Assembly (NCBI GenBank): GCA_947683625.1
Contig: CANTUR010000540.1
Location: forward strand, 1,002,001-1,066,000
DNA: 64,000 nucleotides
Origin: Mallotus nudiflorus
Taxonomy: Eukaryota; Streptophyta; Magnoliopsida; Malpighiales; Euphorbiaceae
Direction: 5' to 3'
In this document: piece by piece, positions 18,663 through 31,616 of the stretch
How positions within the stretch are numbered: the stretch's first letter is position 1
How the letters are laid out: every line of letters begins with the position of its first letter
Translations under genes and position numbers: made by a program
The notes under the pieces: model-generated
Database searches by the model: none
Told to the model about the DNA's origin: nothing
The model's input: the letters and a program-made list of their open reading frames with translations, nothing else

Positions 18663-21320
18663 TCTTTTTCTTTTCTTTTCTCTTTCCTTTTCTTTCTTTT
18701 TCTTTTTCTTCTTCTTCTTCTTTCTTCTCCCGTGGGTGCCGCCGGACCACCATTTTTCCCACCGTGGTTTCTCCCTCCTCCGGCCACCGTTTTCGACACC
18801 GCCGGTCTCTATCTTCTCCTTGAGCTCCGGTGAGTGTTATTCTAGCTTTTGTTTGAGCTAAAACGGTCTAGAATTGCTTAGGTTTTGAGTTGAATATTTC
18901 GGCCACTTTTGGTTTTTGATTTTTTTGAGCTTCAATTTGGATGATTCATGGAAACTTCCTTCACAAATGTTGTTCCTGGTAGTTTAATCTTCATGTATGA
19001 ATTTTTGTAGAATTTTTGGAGATTGTTTGGATTTTTGGGTATTTTTGAATATTTTAATATTATTTTCGAATTTTCGGAAATTAATTATTTAAATTATGAA
19101 ATTGGAGTTTATGGTTGAATTAGGTGTTGAAATGAATTATAGGAATTTATTTGGAATTTTTATGAATTTCTAAGTATTTATTTTTAATTATTGAAGTTTA
19201 TGTGATTTTGTAAAATTAAGTTAATTGTGTTTTTATTTGAATTTAATTGGTAAATTGAGTTAAATATTTATGTTATTGATAAATATGTTGAGAAAATTAA
19301 TTTTGGATAATTGTATGATTTTTAGTGAATTTTTGAAGTAAATTAGGTATATATATATATATAGGGGTATTTTGGTAATTTTACCCTAAATTGTCTAAAA
19401 ATGTAATTTAATTGGTTTTAATATTTATTTAAGGTATAAAAATGATTTCTACAAATTATTTGGTATTTTTAACTAATTAAAACTATTTTTCGTGAATTAT
19501 TTTCAATTATATATATAATATACGGTTTTTCAAATAAAATGAGTTTTAATCGATTTTTATAGTGTTTCAAGGTCAATTATGTAATTTTTATTTATAAAAT
19601 GTATTTTTATGATTTACGGATATTTTTGGTATATTTGAATATATTTTCTGTGTTTGTGGACCCCGGTCGACAGATTGTAGTCTGGAGTCCGACCGAGGGG
19701 TTGTGATTGTTTATGGTGTTATTTTTGAAGTGTATTTTCTTTGCAGGGTCGGCTCTACTCTTTTGAGTAGAGAGATGTCCGTTTTACAGGGGAGGTTCTG
19801 CCGGATTTCCGGTAGAATTCTCGTAAAACGTGATATCCAGTCGAACCCTAATTTTCGATTCTGTGTTGAATACTCTAGATTGAATTCTAGGATTTCTGTT
19901 AGGGTTATTCTGATGTCGAGTAATTATTTCTTATTTAGTTGCGCCGAGACCGAGGGTTAGTGGACCAGGCCCGTCGGACCTGTCTCGTGGAGCGCATTAG
20001 GTGAGTTACTATATTATATATATATGCTTAGGATGCATGATTTAGAAAATGCATGTTTTATTTTGACTAATTATGCATAAATAACATGATTTATATTCAA
20101 GTATATTTTTGGTATATTTTTGGTATATAATAAATTATATACATGTTTTATTAATAAAATATATTTAAAATGTTTTTAAATATATTTTTAGTTTAATTCA
20201 TGATTTGATTGGATTTATTTGACATATATATACTCAAAATATACCTGGTTTATGTTTGGTATATTTCCAGTATATATATGGTTTATATTGTTGATTTATT
20301 TAAATTCATGTATCATGTATTTGTGAATGAAAGTTTTATTATTTATTACTGAAGGATATCAATAGAACGTGCTACCTAGTGGGCAGCACTAGGACCGAGT
20401 ACGTACCGGTACGCCTATAGCTTTAGGCTATATTACTAACTTATTTGTGGATATTGATTTGATTATGATTATTGGATGTGTGAGATGTGGTTTGTGGGTG
20501 TGATTGCTGGAGCTCGGTTGACCAAGTGTCTCGGGGCCAATCACACTGGCAGTCAGACTGCTGGAGCTCGGTTGACTTAGTGTCTCGGGGCCAGTCTACT
20601 GTCCATATGGATTAAGTGGATATATTTGGAATCAGTGAGCCTGTATGGCTAGAGTGTTGTTTAACACTATTTTTCTGAGGTTGCGATATTCTAGGGTTCT
20701 ATGTGATCCTTCATAAAAGTTGATTTTCAGACAAAATATATAAAATGATTTTTCTGCATCTGTATGAACTTGCCTGTATATATACATATTACTCATATAC
20801 TGTTGACTGTATGCATTATCACTTAGAGTGTATGTATATATACTATAGTAATTCACTCAGTGAGGTCTGACTCCCCTCCGTTGACTATTTTTCAGGAGAG
20901 TCAACTTCCTCAGACCTCAGTAGCAGGTCGATACGCCGGATTTCTTCCGCCCCGGCTTCTTTATGTAAATTGTCTACTTGAGTCTTATTTATTTTATCTA
21001 GACACTGCAGTAGTTGTAAATTAAAGTATTGGATTTTATGTATTTGTTTTAAAGAGATGTATTATAGTAAAACTGGATTTGTATAAAGATTATACTTATG
21101 AGATTATATATGCGATGTGATGAGTTTTGAATTATATCCAGTTGAGATGGATGATATTGTAATATTTATGATATTTATGATTTTATTTTCCGCTGCATAT
21201 TATATTTTTATGGTTATTATTGCATATTTATTTTTATTTTTTAGGCTTGCTACGGGTTCCGGATTCGAAAGAATTCCCGTTCCCTAGCGCCGGTCATGGC
21301 CCCTGTTTTGGGTCGTGACA
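18242..21320 (+). repeat. 3' LTR of the L-family gypsy element
   Basis: Colinear with the 5' LTR at an offset of about 8098-8099. Differences seen: C/T near 10820 versus 18919, one extra T in the pyrimidine run, and G/A near 11834 versus 19932. Confidence 0.95.
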
Positions 21321-23369
21321 ATCACAACCAGCACCATACGATGGAAGAGCTGAAGCTAATGTCGGACCATGCTTTACTTGTAGCATCTTAGACTCGTCCC
21401 CAGTTTAAAGAAAAAATACTAAGTTCATCATATACACCTGTACTCATTGTGGTGAAGTTGGACACTCCAAGGACCGGTGCTATAAAATTATAGGATATCC
21501 GAAATGGTGGGATTTCAATAGAAAACCTCGTAAGAAGCTCGAAAAGGCTACAATTGCCACCTCTAGTGGTGCTAAACCAAGTGGTGATCTTGATGCAACA
21601 TCAGGTATGATAAATCTTACACGAAATAATACATGGATTATTAATACAGGTGCTACTGATCATATGACAAACTCTACTCACCATTTTACATCCATTTGCC
21701 CATTAACCCAATAAAATATTCTAACTGCTAATGGAGGCATAGCACCAGTCACTCATGAACGATCAATATCTAACTCCGACTCACTTAATCTAGATATTGT
21801 TCTTCTTATTCCATTGCTTTTTTGTAATCTACTATCTATCGGCCAAATCACTTAAACCTTGAATTGCACTGTCAAATTTTAGCCTAATTATTGTGTATTT
21901 TAGGACATTACAATGCACCGAATCATTGGCTCTAGTGTTAAACGTGGAAATTTATACTATCTTAAGTTGTATAGTGATTTAAGTCAGAAGTCAAGTCAAG
22001 TCCATAGGGTTGGTAGATATTACTCAGCCAAAGACCAAGTGATCTTGTGGCATCGTCGCCTTGGTCATCTTTCTTTTTATTATCTTAGACAAATAAAAAC
22101 AAAATTCTTTTTAAATACCACATACTCAGAATGCAAGTGTGATATTTATGAATTGGAAAACAGCCATCGAATCTTTTATGTACCTAGTTATAATAAAAAT
22201 TCAATTCCATTTATGACCATTCATTCTGATGTATATGGACCTGCTCGGATTCCTACTTTATCTGGTACTCAATATTTTGTAACTTTTATTAATGAATATA
22301 ACCGGATGACTTGGGTGTCACTACTTTCAAACAAGGGAGATGTGTGCTCTGTGTTTCGAGACATGTACAAAATGGTGGCTACGTAATACTAGAGTAAAAT
22401 ATGGGTCTTGCAATCTAATAATGGTGGGGAGTATCTTAACTTGACTTTGAATAATTTTTGCTGCAAGCAGGGCATTCGCCACTAAACATCCTATGTCGGC
22501 ACTCCCTAATAGAATGGTATAGCTTATTCGAGCATTATTGTTTGACATGAATGTTCCTCAAGAATATTGGGGAGAGGTTGTTTGATCTGCTGTGTATCTT
22601 ATAAACCGAACACAATCAAAAGTACTCGATTTCAAAATGCCTCTTCAGAAACTTCATGAACTTGTCATATCTCCCCCTCTTAATAATCTAAAGCCCTGAG
22701 TCTTTGGATGCTCGACATAGTCTATTAAACACTCAAAAAATTAGATCCTGGAGCTATACAGTATACCTTTTTTGGCTATGCGAATCTACAAAAGGAATAT
22801 CAGTGTTATGATCTGAATGCAAAGAAGATGTATGTAACTCAGGATGTTCGGTTTCATGAACAAGTTCATTTTTTCTCTCACTCCGAGTGCTCTCTTCAGG
22901 GGGAGAAAAATTTGAACCTCTTTGAATTTGAAGACAGCATTCCGAGTGTTCTGAATGTTCTAAATCCGAGTATTTTAAATATCCCAAATCTACCGAGTGT
23001 TTAGAGCATCTCATAGACATTTGATGTTCCAAGTCCAAGCATCTTACCTAGAAAAATAATTAAAGATAATCCAAGTAATCAAGATAGTATATCTTCCCAA
23101 CCCACACCAGAAGTTGAAGAAACTCCAAATGTGGATGTGTACAATAAGGTAAACTCATCTCCCTTAGTAACTCCAAATACCGAACCTTATTATCCTTCTA
23201 GAATAAATAGAGGGGTTCCAAAAAATAATATGATCCAGACCTTCATACCAAAGCTAAATATCCTATCAACAACTTCATTTCAACCGACTGTTTGTCTGAC
23301 TCATATGAATTTACTGTAAATCAATTATCTACTATATATATTCTGAGTTATATGCAGGAGGCTTTAGCT
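21321..23369 (+). pseudogene. Old copia gag end, protease and integrase remnants
   Basis: Continues the gag interrupted at 10143. A zinc knuckle in the frame near 21435 (CTHCGEVGHSKDRC) is followed by the family motif GYPKWW. The protease site reads NTGATDHM near 21650, with Asn in place of the catalytic Asp. The integrase zinc region WHRRLGHLS lies near 22050, then DVYGPA and a degenerate SNNGGEY. The longest open piece is 21913-22386. Multiple stops and frameshifts. The 3' break at 23369 is the solo LTR insertion. Confidence 0.87.
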
Positions 23370-26300
23370 TGTAATATCCCGAGTTTTTAAATAATTTAAA
23401 ACTGCATCGGGATATGCAGTGTTAATAATTTTTTTATATATATATTTATGATTATTTTCATGAGTTGTTATTTATTAAGTCATTTTAATTATTTTTAATT
23501 ATTTTAAGATATTTACATAAAAATTTCTCGAGAAATTTATTTTTAGGAAATTCAAAGCCTAAATAAATATTTATGATTTACGTTAGTCCATTTTATATAA
23601 ATGCATGATTTTATTTATCATATTTATATACATATATATTTAGCATTAGGGTTTATTAATTATCTTTAATTATGTATATATATATTATATAGTTTTCATT
23701 TTAATTAACATGTGTATATGTATATGTATATTACTATTTGAGTGTGTGGTGTTTATTAATTTGGGTATAATATTTATATATTAAAATAATACAAAATATA
23801 GCTATATATATACTAATATATATACAAATATACTTTACAAATATAAAGTTCCCCATAATTACATTTTTGCCATTGATTTCATCTCCTACACGCCTGACAC
23901 CCTCCTTCCATCTCCAGCTTCTACAACACCGTTCCTTCACCATCGGTGTGCCTCTTGGCTTGCCACCACCACCTCCAGCCATTCCCGCCACCTGTAGCCT
24001 CCATTTCAGGCATGTTTTGGCCTGAAAATCCTTGAGAAACCAAAAATCACTTCCACCGTCGATCAAGCTGATTACGGCCACCTCCATCGACACCGCCGGT
24101 CTCAATATCTTCCTTGAGCTCCGATGAGTGTGTTTCTAAGCTTGCTTTCACTTGAATTGGTCTAGATTTTGGTGGTGAGCTTGATCTTCATTTCGGTCAA
24201 CTTGACTTTTCAAATTTTTTTAGCTTTTATTTGAATGATTCATGCAAACTCACTTCACAAAATTTGATCCTAGTAGCTTAATCTACACTCTGGAATTTTT
24301 GTGGAATTTTTGGGAATTATTTTGATTTTTGTGAATTTTTTATTATTTTATTAATATTTTCTAATTTTCAAAAATTAATTAATTAAATTATGAAATTGTG
24401 TTTTATGGTGTTTATAGGTGTTAAAATAAATTTTAGAAATTTATTTTTAATTTTTGAGAATTTTATATATTTATTTTGAATTTATTTAGTTTATGTAATT
24501 TTTGAAAAATTAGGTTAATTATGTGTTTAATTGAAATTAATTGGTTAATTGAGTATATTTATTGATATTATTGAATTATATGTTGAGAAAATTAATTTTG
24601 AGTAATTATATTATTTTTGGTGAATTTTTTATTAATTTTAGGAAATTTACGTAACTAGGGGTATTTTGGTAATTTGACATTAAATTGGCTAAAAATGTAA
24701 TTAAATTGGTTTTACTAGTTATTTGAGGTATAAAAATGATTTCTAAAGATTATTTAGTATTTTTAACTAATTAAAACTATTTTTCGTAAATTATTTTCAA
24801 ATTATATATAATATACGATTTTTCTAAATAAATGAGTTTTTATCGATTTTTAGTAAGTATTAGGATTAATTATGTAATTTGGACATATAAAATGAATTTC
24901 TGTTAATATTTATAAATTCATTGAGAATTACCGATTTTTAATAATATTTTATTAAAATTAGGGTTTTCGTGTATTTATCGATTAAATAAATATTTTTAGC
25001 GTTTGAATATTTAAATTTAATATATTCTGAGTATTAAAGGGCATTTTCGGTATTTCTATAATTATTCTGTGAATTGTGAACCTCGGTCGGTGAATTGTAG
25101 TTTGGAGTCCGACCGAGGGATTGTGAATTGTGTTTATTCGAAGTGTATTTCTTTGTAGGACCGACTCTACTCTTTGAGTAGAGAGATGTCCATTCTACAA
25201 GGAAGGTTCTACATAATTTTTGGAAGAATTCTCGTAAAATGTGATGTCCGGTCGAATTCTGATTCTAATTCTATGTCTAGTATTCTTAATTGAGTTTTTA
25301 AAAATTTTCGTTAGATTATTCTGATTTCCTTTAATCATTTGTTTGTTTAGTTGCACCGAGATCGAGGCCTAATGGACCAAGCCCGTCGGACCCATCTCGA
25401 AGAGCGCAATAACAATGAGTTGTTATTTTATATATATGTTTTTTATGGTGCATGTTTTAGAAATGTATGGTTTATTTTAGTAAAGTATGCATAAATGATT
25501 TAAGTATTACTTAGGTTTATTTTTGGTATATTTTCGGTATATTTTAAACTATATGCATGTTTTATTAATGATTTATACTTAAAATATTTTTAAGTATATT
25601 TCTAGTTCATTTTGTAATTAAATTGAATTTATTTGTCGTATATATGCTCGGAATATGCTTGGTTTATTTTTGGTACATTTCTAGTATATATATGGTTTAT
25701 GTTGCTATTTTACTCAAATTCATGCATCATTTATTTATGAATGTATGTTTTATATTTAAAAATGAAGGATATCAATAGAACGTGCTACCTAGTGGGCAGC
25801 ACTAGGACCGAGTACGTATCAGTACGCTGATAGCATTTAGGCTATATTACTAACCTATTTGTGGATATTGATCGGATTGATTTATGTGATGTGAGATGTG
25901 ATTTGAGAGTGTGATTGCTGGAGCTCGGTTGATCAAGTGTCTCGGGATCAATCACACTGACAGTCAAACTGTTGGAGCTCGGTTGACTTAGTGTCTCGGG
26001 GCTAGTCTACTGTCCAAATGGAACAAGTGAATTTATTTGGAATAAGTGAGCTTGTATGGCTAGAGTGTTGTCTAACACTGTTTGAGGTTGCAATTTTCTA
26101 GGGTTCTATTTGATCCTTCATAAACAGTGATTTTCAGTAAAAATATATAAAATGATTTTATTGCATCTGTGTGTATTTTCTTGTATATATATTTATTATA
26201 TATACTATTGACTGTGTGCATTGTCATTTAGTTATGCATGTATATATATATTATAACAATTCACTCAGTGAGGTCTGATTCCTCTCCGTTGACTATTTTT

Positions 26301-26719
26301 CAAGAGAGTTATCATCTTCATACCTTAGTAGCAGACCTATACGTCGGATTTCTTCTGCCCCAGCTTCACTATGTAAACTGCTTATCTGAGCTTTATTTTA
26401 TAATCTAGACACTGCAGTAGTTGTAAACAGTTGTGGGGTTTATGTATTAATTATTGTGTGAGTTATGTATTTTAAGGATTTGAACTGGAATTTGTATTAA
26501 AAGATTATTTATATATGAGATGAGGTGATTATTTAAATCCATTGATGTATATTTACCTTGTTTTATTTGTGATTTTATTTTCGCTGCAAATTATATTATT
26601 TATGTTATTATTATTATTATTGCATGTTTTATTTTATTTTAAGGCTTGCTATAGGTTCCGGATTCGAAAGAATTCTTGTTCCCTAGCGCCAATCATGGCC
26701 CTTGTTTTGGGTCGTGACA
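23370..26719 (+). mobile_element. Solo L-family LTR inside old copia pol (copy D)
   Basis: 3350 bp beginning TGTAATATCCCG and ending GGTCGTGACA, flanked by perfect TAGCT duplications (23365-23369, 26720-26724). No internal region, so recombination between two LTRs probably removed the rest. Clearly diverged from the 10144 LTR. The splice-donor-like site reads CCGATGAGTG here (GT lost). Confidence 0.95.
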
Positions 26720-28213
26720 TAGCTGATCTGGATTAGAAGAAAGCTATGAATGATGAAATGGAGGCATTGCAAATGAATTGCACATGGGATCTTATTCCTC
26801 TCCTTAAAGGAAAGAAAATAGTGGGGTGCAGGTGGATATTCACTATCAAACTCAATTTAAATGGAAGCATAAATCAATATAAAGCTCGGTTGGTAACAAA
26901 GGGATATACTTAAAAGTATGGAATTGACTATGAAGATACATTCACCCTAGTAGCAAAAATGAACACAATCCGAGTTCTTATTTCCTTAGCAGCCAACCTG
27001 GATTAACCATTATGACAATTTGATGTGAAAAATGCATTTTTTAATGGAACCATAGATGAAGTGTATATAGATCCACCACCCGGAATAAATGTACTGACTG
27101 AGTATGCAAACTAAAAAGGGCATTGTATGGACTCAAGCAATCATCTCGAGCATGGTTTAGATGACTTTCAACTTTCATGAGAAAGCTCGAATATAAGTAA
27201 AGTGATGATGATCATACACTATTCAGAAGTTGGGTAAAGTCATCACTCTAATTGTATATGTTGATGATATGGTAGTCACTGGGAATGATCCGAGTGAGAC
27301 AACAATCCTGCAAAGAAAGTTAGCATTCGAGTTTGAACTTAAGGATTTGTGTAACTTGAAGTATTTTTTAGGAATTGAAGTTACAATATCAACTCAAGGG
27401 ATTTCCCTCTACAAACGAAAGTATGTGATAGACCTACTAACAGAGATGAGTATGCTTAATTGTAAGCCAACCGAGACTCCAATTGAAGTTAACCATGGAC
27501 TTTCAGTCCTAGGAGATCAAGTCCCAACTAATAAAGATCAGTATCAAAGGCTTGTGGAAATGTTGATTTACTTATCTCATACTCAGCTATATATTGCTTA
27601 TGCAGTAAGTGTTGTAAGTTAGTTCATGCATTCTTCGAGTAAAGAACATATGGGTGCAGCATACCGAGTATTAAGATATTTAAAGTCTTCTCTAGGCAAA
27701 GGTTTATTTTTTGGGAGAAATAAGGATTGTGAAATTAATGGCTATACTGATGCTGATTGGGTCAGAGATCGAATTGATAAAAAATCAATATTTGGGTACT
27801 TTATGTTTGTTGGAAAGAATTTAATCATTTGGAGAAGCAAGAAACAAAAAGTCGTAGCAAGGTGAAGTGATGAAGCTGAGTTTAGAGGAATAGCTCATGG
27901 AGTATGTGAGTTGCTCTGGATAAAGCGAATTGTTCAGGATTTGGGACTAAAACATCCGAAGCCTATGTTGTTACATTGTGATAATAAGGTAGCTATAGCA
28001 ATTGCAAACAATCCAGTTCAACATGATCAAACTAAACATGTGGAGTTTGATAGGCATTTCATAAAAGATCATCTGAACCAAGGAGCGATTGATCTTCCAT
28101 TTATTTCTTCTCAAACTCAACTAGTCGACATCCTCACAAAGGCTGTATCCGGAAAATCGTTCTACAACTCACTTGGCAAGTTGGGAATGATTGACATACA
28201 TTCACCAACTTGA
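26720..28213 (+). pseudogene. Old copia RT and RNase H remnants
   Basis: RT region with WRIFTIK-like and YKARLVTKGYT segments, then catalytic YVDD in the open piece 27230-27622. RNase H follows with ADWVRD, CDNKVAIAIANNPV and KHVEFDRHFIKDHL in 27626-28213. The frame is interrupted by several stops before 27230, one at 27620-27622, and one near 27863. It ends shortly before the 3' LTR. Confidence 0.88.
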
Positions 28214-28220
28214 GGGAGAG

Positions 28221-28443
28221 TGTTGAGAAAGTAAATATTTTTATTGTATATTTTAAGAAGTGAATATTTGTATACAATTAGAAATAAAGTTTTTATTTTA
28301 TTTAAAATATTATTCTATTTCTAATAAGAATGTGATTAGAATTTATATATATATATATAAGAGTTGTAACCTTCTTTGAAAAGTATGGAAAAAAAGATTT
28401 TTCCCTTAAATTTTCTCTTTTTTTCTCTAAATTTTATTCTTCA
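28221..28443 (+). repeat. 3' LTR of the old copia element
   Basis: Starts TGTTGAGAAAG after the purine tract TTGAGGGAGAG and ends ATTCTTCA. Contains a TATATATATATA run near 28348. Lies about 260 bp beyond the 3' end of the receptor kinase gene, so it may be close to that gene's terminator. Confidence 0.88.
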
Positions 28444-28703
28444 CTCTTTTCCCACTACGATGTGTAAAATTATTAATCCCATAACGTTTGGAAAATGGTA
28501 TTTGTTTGTTGAATTGTTTGCACTATTTCAATATTGCTGGTGTTGATGAAAATTTGTATTAAAAATTGCATTACATTTATTATACACAGCAAGTCTGCTC
28601 TATAATGGAATTCAAAAGTTTCTCTAAACAATATCTGTGCTTCGCATTGGCTATTGACAATAAGCATTCTGTTATAATGGCATTATGAATTTCTTTAACA
28701 AAG

Positions 28704-31616
28704 TCATCGGGGTAACGTTTGGGTTATAGTTACATCGTTGACTGAACCTATTTCTTGATTTGATTTACGTCCATCTTCTTCAACTTCACCACTGTTTTTA
28801 ACTGAAAATGCTGGTCTTTTAGGACTAACAACGGTATCATTTTCATTTCTGAGCATGGAATAAACTTCAAGGATCGATGGTCTATCTGTTGGACTTTCCT
28901 GAACACATAACAACCCTACCTGTCGGCACCTCAGGAGTTTACAAGACGATAACGAGTCGTCTAATACTGGATCCATAAACTCCTCGCCATTGTCTGTCTG
29001 CCACAATTCATATGCCTGTGATAACTTATTATATAATCATTCATTCTTCTGGTCAGTGAAAATTGCTGCATTAATCTTAAGAAATGAAGCGAGTAGACTT
29101 ACATATTCCAAAAGGTTCATATTTTCGTATGGACCATAGAAAGATGTGTTCTTCTTGCCACTAATAATCTGTAGAAGCAGAACTCCAAAGCTGTAAACAT
29201 CATATTTTTTGGAGTAAATGCCCCGCCTAACATATTCAGGAGGCATATAGCCACTGCATTGTATTGGTATGCATCAAACAAAGTGGTTAGGTATGTAGTT
29301 CCTGCAGGGCCCAGGATCAAAAGAATCTTTATAAGAATCAACTCGCTTACTACGTTCCAACAATCTGGCCTGTATTGGCTTCATCGTTTTCCTTTTGGAA
29401 AATCCTTGCCAAGCCGAAATCAGAAATCCGTGGCTTCATCTTATTATCCAACAAAATGTTGCTAGCCTTAATGTCTCTGTGAATTATTGTAAAATTTGAG
29501 TATTCTTGGAGATACATAATGCCTTGTGCAATTCCTTCAATTATATCGATGCGTTTTTCCCAGTTTAGTTTCAATCTTCTATTCTGATCTATATTAGTAA
29601 AAACAGAATCAGGGCATTGAGCTATGAACATGGTTTTTTATGTTCTCAAATCAAGCACAAAGTTCAGAAGGAATCAAGCTTACCAAATAGGTAGAAATCA
29701 AGGCTTTTATTTGGCATGTACTCATAGATCAATATTTTCTCTTCTCTTTCTGTGCAGAATCCCAAAAGTCTTACTAGATTTACATGCTGCAGCTTTGCTG
29801 TCAGTTTAACCTCATTTTGGAACTCCTTAAGTCCTTGATTTGAAGTTTTCGAAAGTCTCTTCACTGCTATTTTCTGTCCTCTTGGTAGGTTACCCTGCCA
29901 TTAGCAAAGCCAACACGAACACTTATAATTCCTTGGAACCAGTAATTAGCAATTTGAACTGATATATGCATCTCAATTCCAGCTCTGCACAGCATATCGG
30001 CTTTATACAATGAACACAAATAACTCTTATAAATTAGTGGAGCGCCTCACCTTGTAAACAGGTCCATACCCACCTTCTCCTAGCCTATTTTCACAAGAAA
30101 GGTTGCTTGTAGCCGCTTTGATTTCAGAAAAGGTGAAAACTTGCAGATTAGGAGCATTGTGGTCTTTATATTCATCCACAGCTGTTAGAGCTTTGTCTTG
30201 TTCAGAGCTTGACACTTCATCAACATCTGTTTTCCCTGACGCATGAGATAAAAAGGGAAAAAAAAAGTGAAATCTGTAACATATTTACTCATTAAATCCG
30301 CAGTTCAAAAATGCTTACCTTTTGAGATGAGTGTTCTGCTTCTTACATAGTACGATACAGAGGCAACTATGAGCAGAAGGATAACTATTGCAACTGGAAC
30401 TAAAACTACAATCCAGAATTTCTTCTTCTTTTCATCATTTTTGCCAATCTCGTAAGCTGTCAAGTTTTTCACAATAATTATATTCTTTAGAAAAAACCAA
30501 AGGTATCATAGATTCTTGATGAATGATTTGCTACCTGCCCGAGAAAGCTTCCAATTATCATCATTTGAGAGTTGAAAGGTGTAGTAACCGAGTAGTCCCT
30601 TCGACTTGGCATAAGAGACTTTAGTCCTAATAGCCTCAACATCATCAAAATTTATCCAAGTTCTTCCAATTGTGAAGTAATTCGCTGCATATGTAGCATT
30701 GTAAGTTGAAGTGGCTCCGTAACCATAATCGGAGATTAACGATTTGATCGCTTTATAGCCTATTGAACTATCTATCGTCTGATCTGGTCCGGAGGCTGGT
30801 GAACCAATGAAATGATCATTCGGATTCACAAGTTCCCATGCGTATCCATGATAAGGCAAACCCAGAACCAGCTTGATTGCTGACAGCCCTCTTCCTAACC
30901 ATGCCTCTAAACCAAAATCAGTGTTAATGTGGCCTGAAGGGTCGTACAAAGCAGCATGGTTGCCTGTAACATTCTCTTTTAAGGGCAAATAATAGTCATA
31001 TGCTGCGATATTTGCCCAGTCAACATTGCGCTGAATGGATTCAACTGGGAAACTAATGTCACCCCCAATTAACGGCAGACGATTGATGGCTATAGTAAGG
31101 ATCAACCGACGCTCACTTGTGTTCATTGACTCAGAATTTACAGCAGCTCGCCATTCTTCTAATAGAATACCAATGTTTTCCATGTCAAAGCTTGTGTTAG
31201 GCCAAGCCCAGCAGAGGTCTAGGCCCTGAAAGCCGTATTGCCTAGCTGTTTTGATGGAAGATTTGATAAAAGACTCCCTGTAAGAAGGCTGGCTCACCAT
31301 TAGAGAAAAGGTAGAGTAGTTTCCATAAGCAAGGCCGATGGAAAGAAGGGTAATAATTGATGGGTTCTTCTGTTCAACGGTGGCAGTAGAGAGTTTGTTC
31401 AGCATACGAGTGAAAGGATAGCTGATAGGTGGAACTATTGATGGCCGCAAAAGCGAAATACAAATGAGTAAAAAGAGCAGAATTTACACTTGAGACGGGG
31501 AGGTTGGCAGAAGAATCATAGTAAGTAGCTGTGATCCAGGATTCTTTTGCGTCTAAGGAGTAAATATTGTCAAGCATGAATAAGAAGATTATCAGAGTAT
31601 TGATTTTGGTAGCCAT
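28704..31616 (-). pseudogene. Chitinase-like (GH18) receptor-like protein kinase, seven exons, one-base frameshift
   Basis: Exons (minus): 31616-30535, 30456-30319, 30235-30051, 29894-29684, 29588-29354, 29253-29103, 29015-28704, all with GT-AG introns. Total 2314 nt, exactly one more than 771 codons. The extra base lies near 31393-31396 in exon 1. Signal peptide (first about 20 residues), GH18 domain ending in exon 1, membrane segment in exon 2 (VVLVPVAIVILLLIVASVS), Ser/Thr kinase in exons 3-7: P-loop LGEGGYGPVY, AVKRL lysine, HRDIKASN, DFG, GYMPPEY. The GH18 signature reads GLDLCWAWP, so the second Asp and the catalytic Glu of DxDxE are replaced, as reported for tobacco CHRK1. The usual Tyr before GYM is absent at the exon 6 junction. 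It probably perceived an extracellular signal at the plasma membrane. The frameshift makes it a pseudogene or reflects a sequence error. Confidence 0.87.

Larger units (their letters stand above)
10144..21320 (+). mobile_element. Full-length L-family gypsy element (Tekay/Del-like chromovirus), recent
   Basis: 11,177 bp, flanked by perfect duplication ATCAC (10139-10143 and 21321-21325). LTRs of 3078 and 3079 bp begin TGTAATATCCCG and end GGTCGTGACA. I found only two substitutions and one T-run indel between them. It has a tRNA-Met primer site, a single gag-pol frame, a C-terminal chromodomain-like tail and a polypurine tract. Integrase lies downstream of RNase H, the gypsy order. Lineage assignment to Tekay/Del rests on long LTRs plus chromodomain-like tail and is an inference. 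Confidence 0.96.
9182..28443 (+). mobile_element. Old, decayed copia element split by two gypsy insertions
   Basis: LTRs of about 217-223 bp at 9182-9398 and 28221-28443 are recognisably homologous but differ at roughly a tenth of positions. The internal part continues across two insertions: 9399-10143, 21321-23369 and 26720-28220. Gag, protease, integrase, RT and RNase H remnants appear in copia order, all with stops. Removing the 10144-21320 and 23370-26719 insertions with their duplications rejoins the coding sequence. No convincing target duplication of the element itself remains. Confidence 0.92.

Noticed and set aside
23734..24105. 123-codon minus-strand frame in solo LTR D
   Set aside because: Lies wholly in LTR sequence whose other copies do not keep it open.
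9182..28443. Two separate copia fragments rather than one split element
   Set aside because: Coding order continues across both insertions and LTR homology links the ends, so one element is the simpler reading.
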